This document shows, one piece after another, positions 62,983 to 64,000 of a DNA stretch of 64,000 bases. The translations under genes were made by a program, and so were the position numbers. The notes below the pieces were generated by a model, which worked only from the letters and a program-made list of their open reading frames with translations, was not told the origin of the DNA and did not search any database. The first letter of the stretch is position 1; each line of letters starts with the position of its first letter. Source of the stretch: Streptomyces ochraceiscleroticus (GTDB lineage: Bacteria > Actinomycetota > Actinomycetes > Streptomycetales > Streptomycetaceae); the NCBI RefSeq assembly GCF_000720485.1, contig NZ_JOAX01000001.1, positions 403,207-467,206 on the forward strand, given 5' to 3'.

Positions 62983-63543
62983 ATGTCAGAGCCCTCAGAC
63001 ACGGCCTCCCGCCCGGCCGAGCCGAGCCTCGAGGAACAGATCGCGGCCTACCAGCGCGAGTTCCAGGACCTCGACCCCCAGGTGGAGAAGGTCGTCTCCG
63101 CGCTGCAGCGCCTCAACCGCCGAATGAACGTCGCCTACGGCCGGCAGACCGCCACGCTGGGGATAAGCAACGCCGAGTGGGAAGTACTGAAGGCCCTCGT
63201 CGTCTCCGGAGCGCCGTACCGCCTCGGCCCCGGCGACCTCGCCAAGCGGCTGGGCCTCACGCCGGCCGCCATGACGCACCGCATCGACCGCATGGCGAGC
63301 GAGGGGCTCGTCAACCGCGAGCGCGACGAGAACAACCGGGTCCGCGTCATCGTCGAGCTCACCACCGAGGGCCGCGAGAAGTGGCTGGAGGCCATGCGTC
63401 TCGCTTCCGTATTCGAGGAGGACCTGCTCCAGGACCTCGATTCACGCGAACGAGGGCTTCTCGGTGACGTACTGACGCGCCTACTGCGCCGGGTGGAGGA
63501 CGCCCAGCCCGACGCGGAGGGCCGCCTCACCGACCTCGACTGA
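62983..63543 (+). CDS. MarR-family transcriptional regulator
   Basis: The 186-residue protein starts at ATG 62983 (MSEPSDTASRPAEPSLEEQI); the in-frame ATG 62935 lies upstream of the promoter and is not used. The winged helix (about residues 65-130) has ISNAEWEVLKALVVSGAPYRLGPGDLAKRLGLTPAAMTHRIDRMASEGLVNRERDENNRVRVIVELTTEG, with the wing DENNRVRV. N- and C-terminal helices would form the dimer. It is divergent from the MFS exporter and probably represses it and itself, being released by a small ligand. No ribosome site precedes the ATG, in line with a leaderless mRNA. Confidence 0.94.
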   Translation: MSEPSDTASRPAEPSLEEQIAAYQREFQDLDPQVEKVVSALQRLNRRMNVAYGRQTATLGISNAEWEVLKALVVSGAPYRLGPGDLAKRLGLTPAAMTHRIDRMASEGLVNRERDENNRVRVIVELTTEGREKWLEAMRLASVFEEDLLQDLDSRERGLLGDVLTRLLRRVEDAQPDAEGRLTDLD

Positions 63544-63584
63544 CCCCGGCGGTCACGGGGTCCCCGGGACGGGCCAGGAGCTGG

Positions 63585-63613
63585 TTGACACGACCCAACC
63601 CGATCCGTAGTGT
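63585..63613 (+). promoter_or_regulatory. rRNA operon promoter, distal
   Basis: Consensus TTGACA (63585-63590), 17-base spacer, TAGTGT (63608-63613). It reads to the right, towards the expected 16S gene. Confidence 0.7.
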
Positions 63614-64000
63614 TCTCCGAGTTGCCACACAGCCGTAACGGTTTTGCGGCAGCCACTCACGCCGCACCGGCGGCAACCCACTACTGCACGGCCTTCCTTC
63701 GGGAACAATTTCGGCATGCCGAAATTCAACCGACCGGCTCGATTATGAACCGGCAGCGAAAACCGCTAAAGTAGTGGACACGCCGGAAGGCGCGAAAAAC
63801 CCGCCCCGACAGGGATCGGAACCCCATTCGAAAGACCGCTTCACGAAGCGGGAAGCGAAAAGGGATCTGATAGAGTCGGAAACGCCGAAAGGGAAAGCCC
63901 GAAGGGCCGGACCGGAAAGCAACCCCGCTCCAACAGGGGGCCGGATCACCGAAAAGGATCTGGTAAGGTTGGAACCGCGAAGAAGCCGAAAGGCCGAAAC
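63614..64000 (+). promoter_or_regulatory. rRNA operon upstream region with further tandem promoters
   Basis: Additional -10 hexamers TAAAGT (63767-63772), TAGAGT (63871-63876) and TAAGGT (63964-63969) occur in a region with repeated GGATCTG-TA-G-T-GGAA-CGC-GAA blocks, as in Streptomyces rrn leaders. A perfect 20-bp palindrome is at 63707-63726. No coding gene is seen. The 16S rRNA itself is not reached. Confidence 0.75.
63707..63726. promoter_or_regulatory. Perfect 20-bp palindrome in the rrn promoter region
   Basis: AATTTCGGCA followed by its exact reverse complement. It lies between the first and second rrn promoters and is rich in A/T at its ends. Confidence 0.6.

Overview
The window is a piece of the core chromosome of a Streptomyces species. 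The evidence is high GC with strong G/C bias at third codon positions, many GTG starts, the bldC developmental regulator, LsrL, valine dehydrogenase, LL-type peptidoglycan hydrolases, SpoIIE/PP2C phosphatases and mycothiol-type enzymes. Gene order matches, from memory, the Streptomyces coelicolor segment from about SCO4066 to SCO4122 (purF/purM, vdh and bldC are SCO4086/4087, SCO4089 and SCO4091 there). A parS site and the promoter region of a ribosomal RNA operon at the right edge fit a location not far from oriC.

Layout. 1-3.2 kb: tail of an upstream gene, an anchored protein with an acidic tail, and a class III aminotransferase next to a GntR regulator. 3.3-4.8 kb: a conserved unknown and a two-helix SLATT-like protein. 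5.1-20.1 kb: the purine genes purD, purC, purSQL, purF and purM, interrupted by a degenerate M48-like membrane protein, a DMFase-like protein, three tRNA-Gly genes, lsrL and a mycothiol-dependent isomerase-like protein. 20.2-25.1 kb: DUF3073, vdh, a conserved unknown, bldC with two BldD-type boxes, a small CxxC protein and tRNA-Asp. 25.2-30.6 kb: hrpA and a membrane protein. 30.6-30.9 kb: tRNA-Phe, parS, tRNA-Asp and tRNA-Glu. 31-39.9 kb: metallophosphoesterase, zincin, lipoprotein, DEAD-box helicase with structured leader, tRNA-Lys, SpoIIE phosphatase and DUF2332 protein.

40-49.3 kb: a c-di-AMP (ydaO-type) riboswitch ahead of an M23 peptidase, a VOC protein, an aldo/keto reductase, a small membrane protein, an AT-rich SRA-HNH restriction gene, PrsW, trmB and lhgO. 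49.6-63.5 kb: a sporulation-associated regulator, an asparagine-synthetase-like protein with lost active-site residues, a membrane-anchored ECF sigma factor ending in an NPCBM sugar-binding domain, TetR, NDH-2, a PAS-PP2C-HATPase regulator, and a divergent MFS/MarR pair. 63.6-64.0 kb: tandem rRNA promoters; 16S rRNA must start beyond the window.

How it works together: the purine genes supply IMP synthesis (PurF, PurD, PurSQL, PurM and PurC; PurN, PurK/E, PurB and PurH are elsewhere). bldC, the sporulation-associated protein, the phosphatases and the riboswitch-controlled peptidase tie the region to development and cell-wall turnover. The most interesting items are a tRNA-Gly(UCC) with the D-loop/T-loop changes expected of a non-translational tRNA, the sugar-sensor-like sigma factor next to the pseudo-asparagine-synthetase, and the dead M48 protease homologue. 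Positions and motifs were read directly from the sequence; family names are from memory of the families and no database search was possible.
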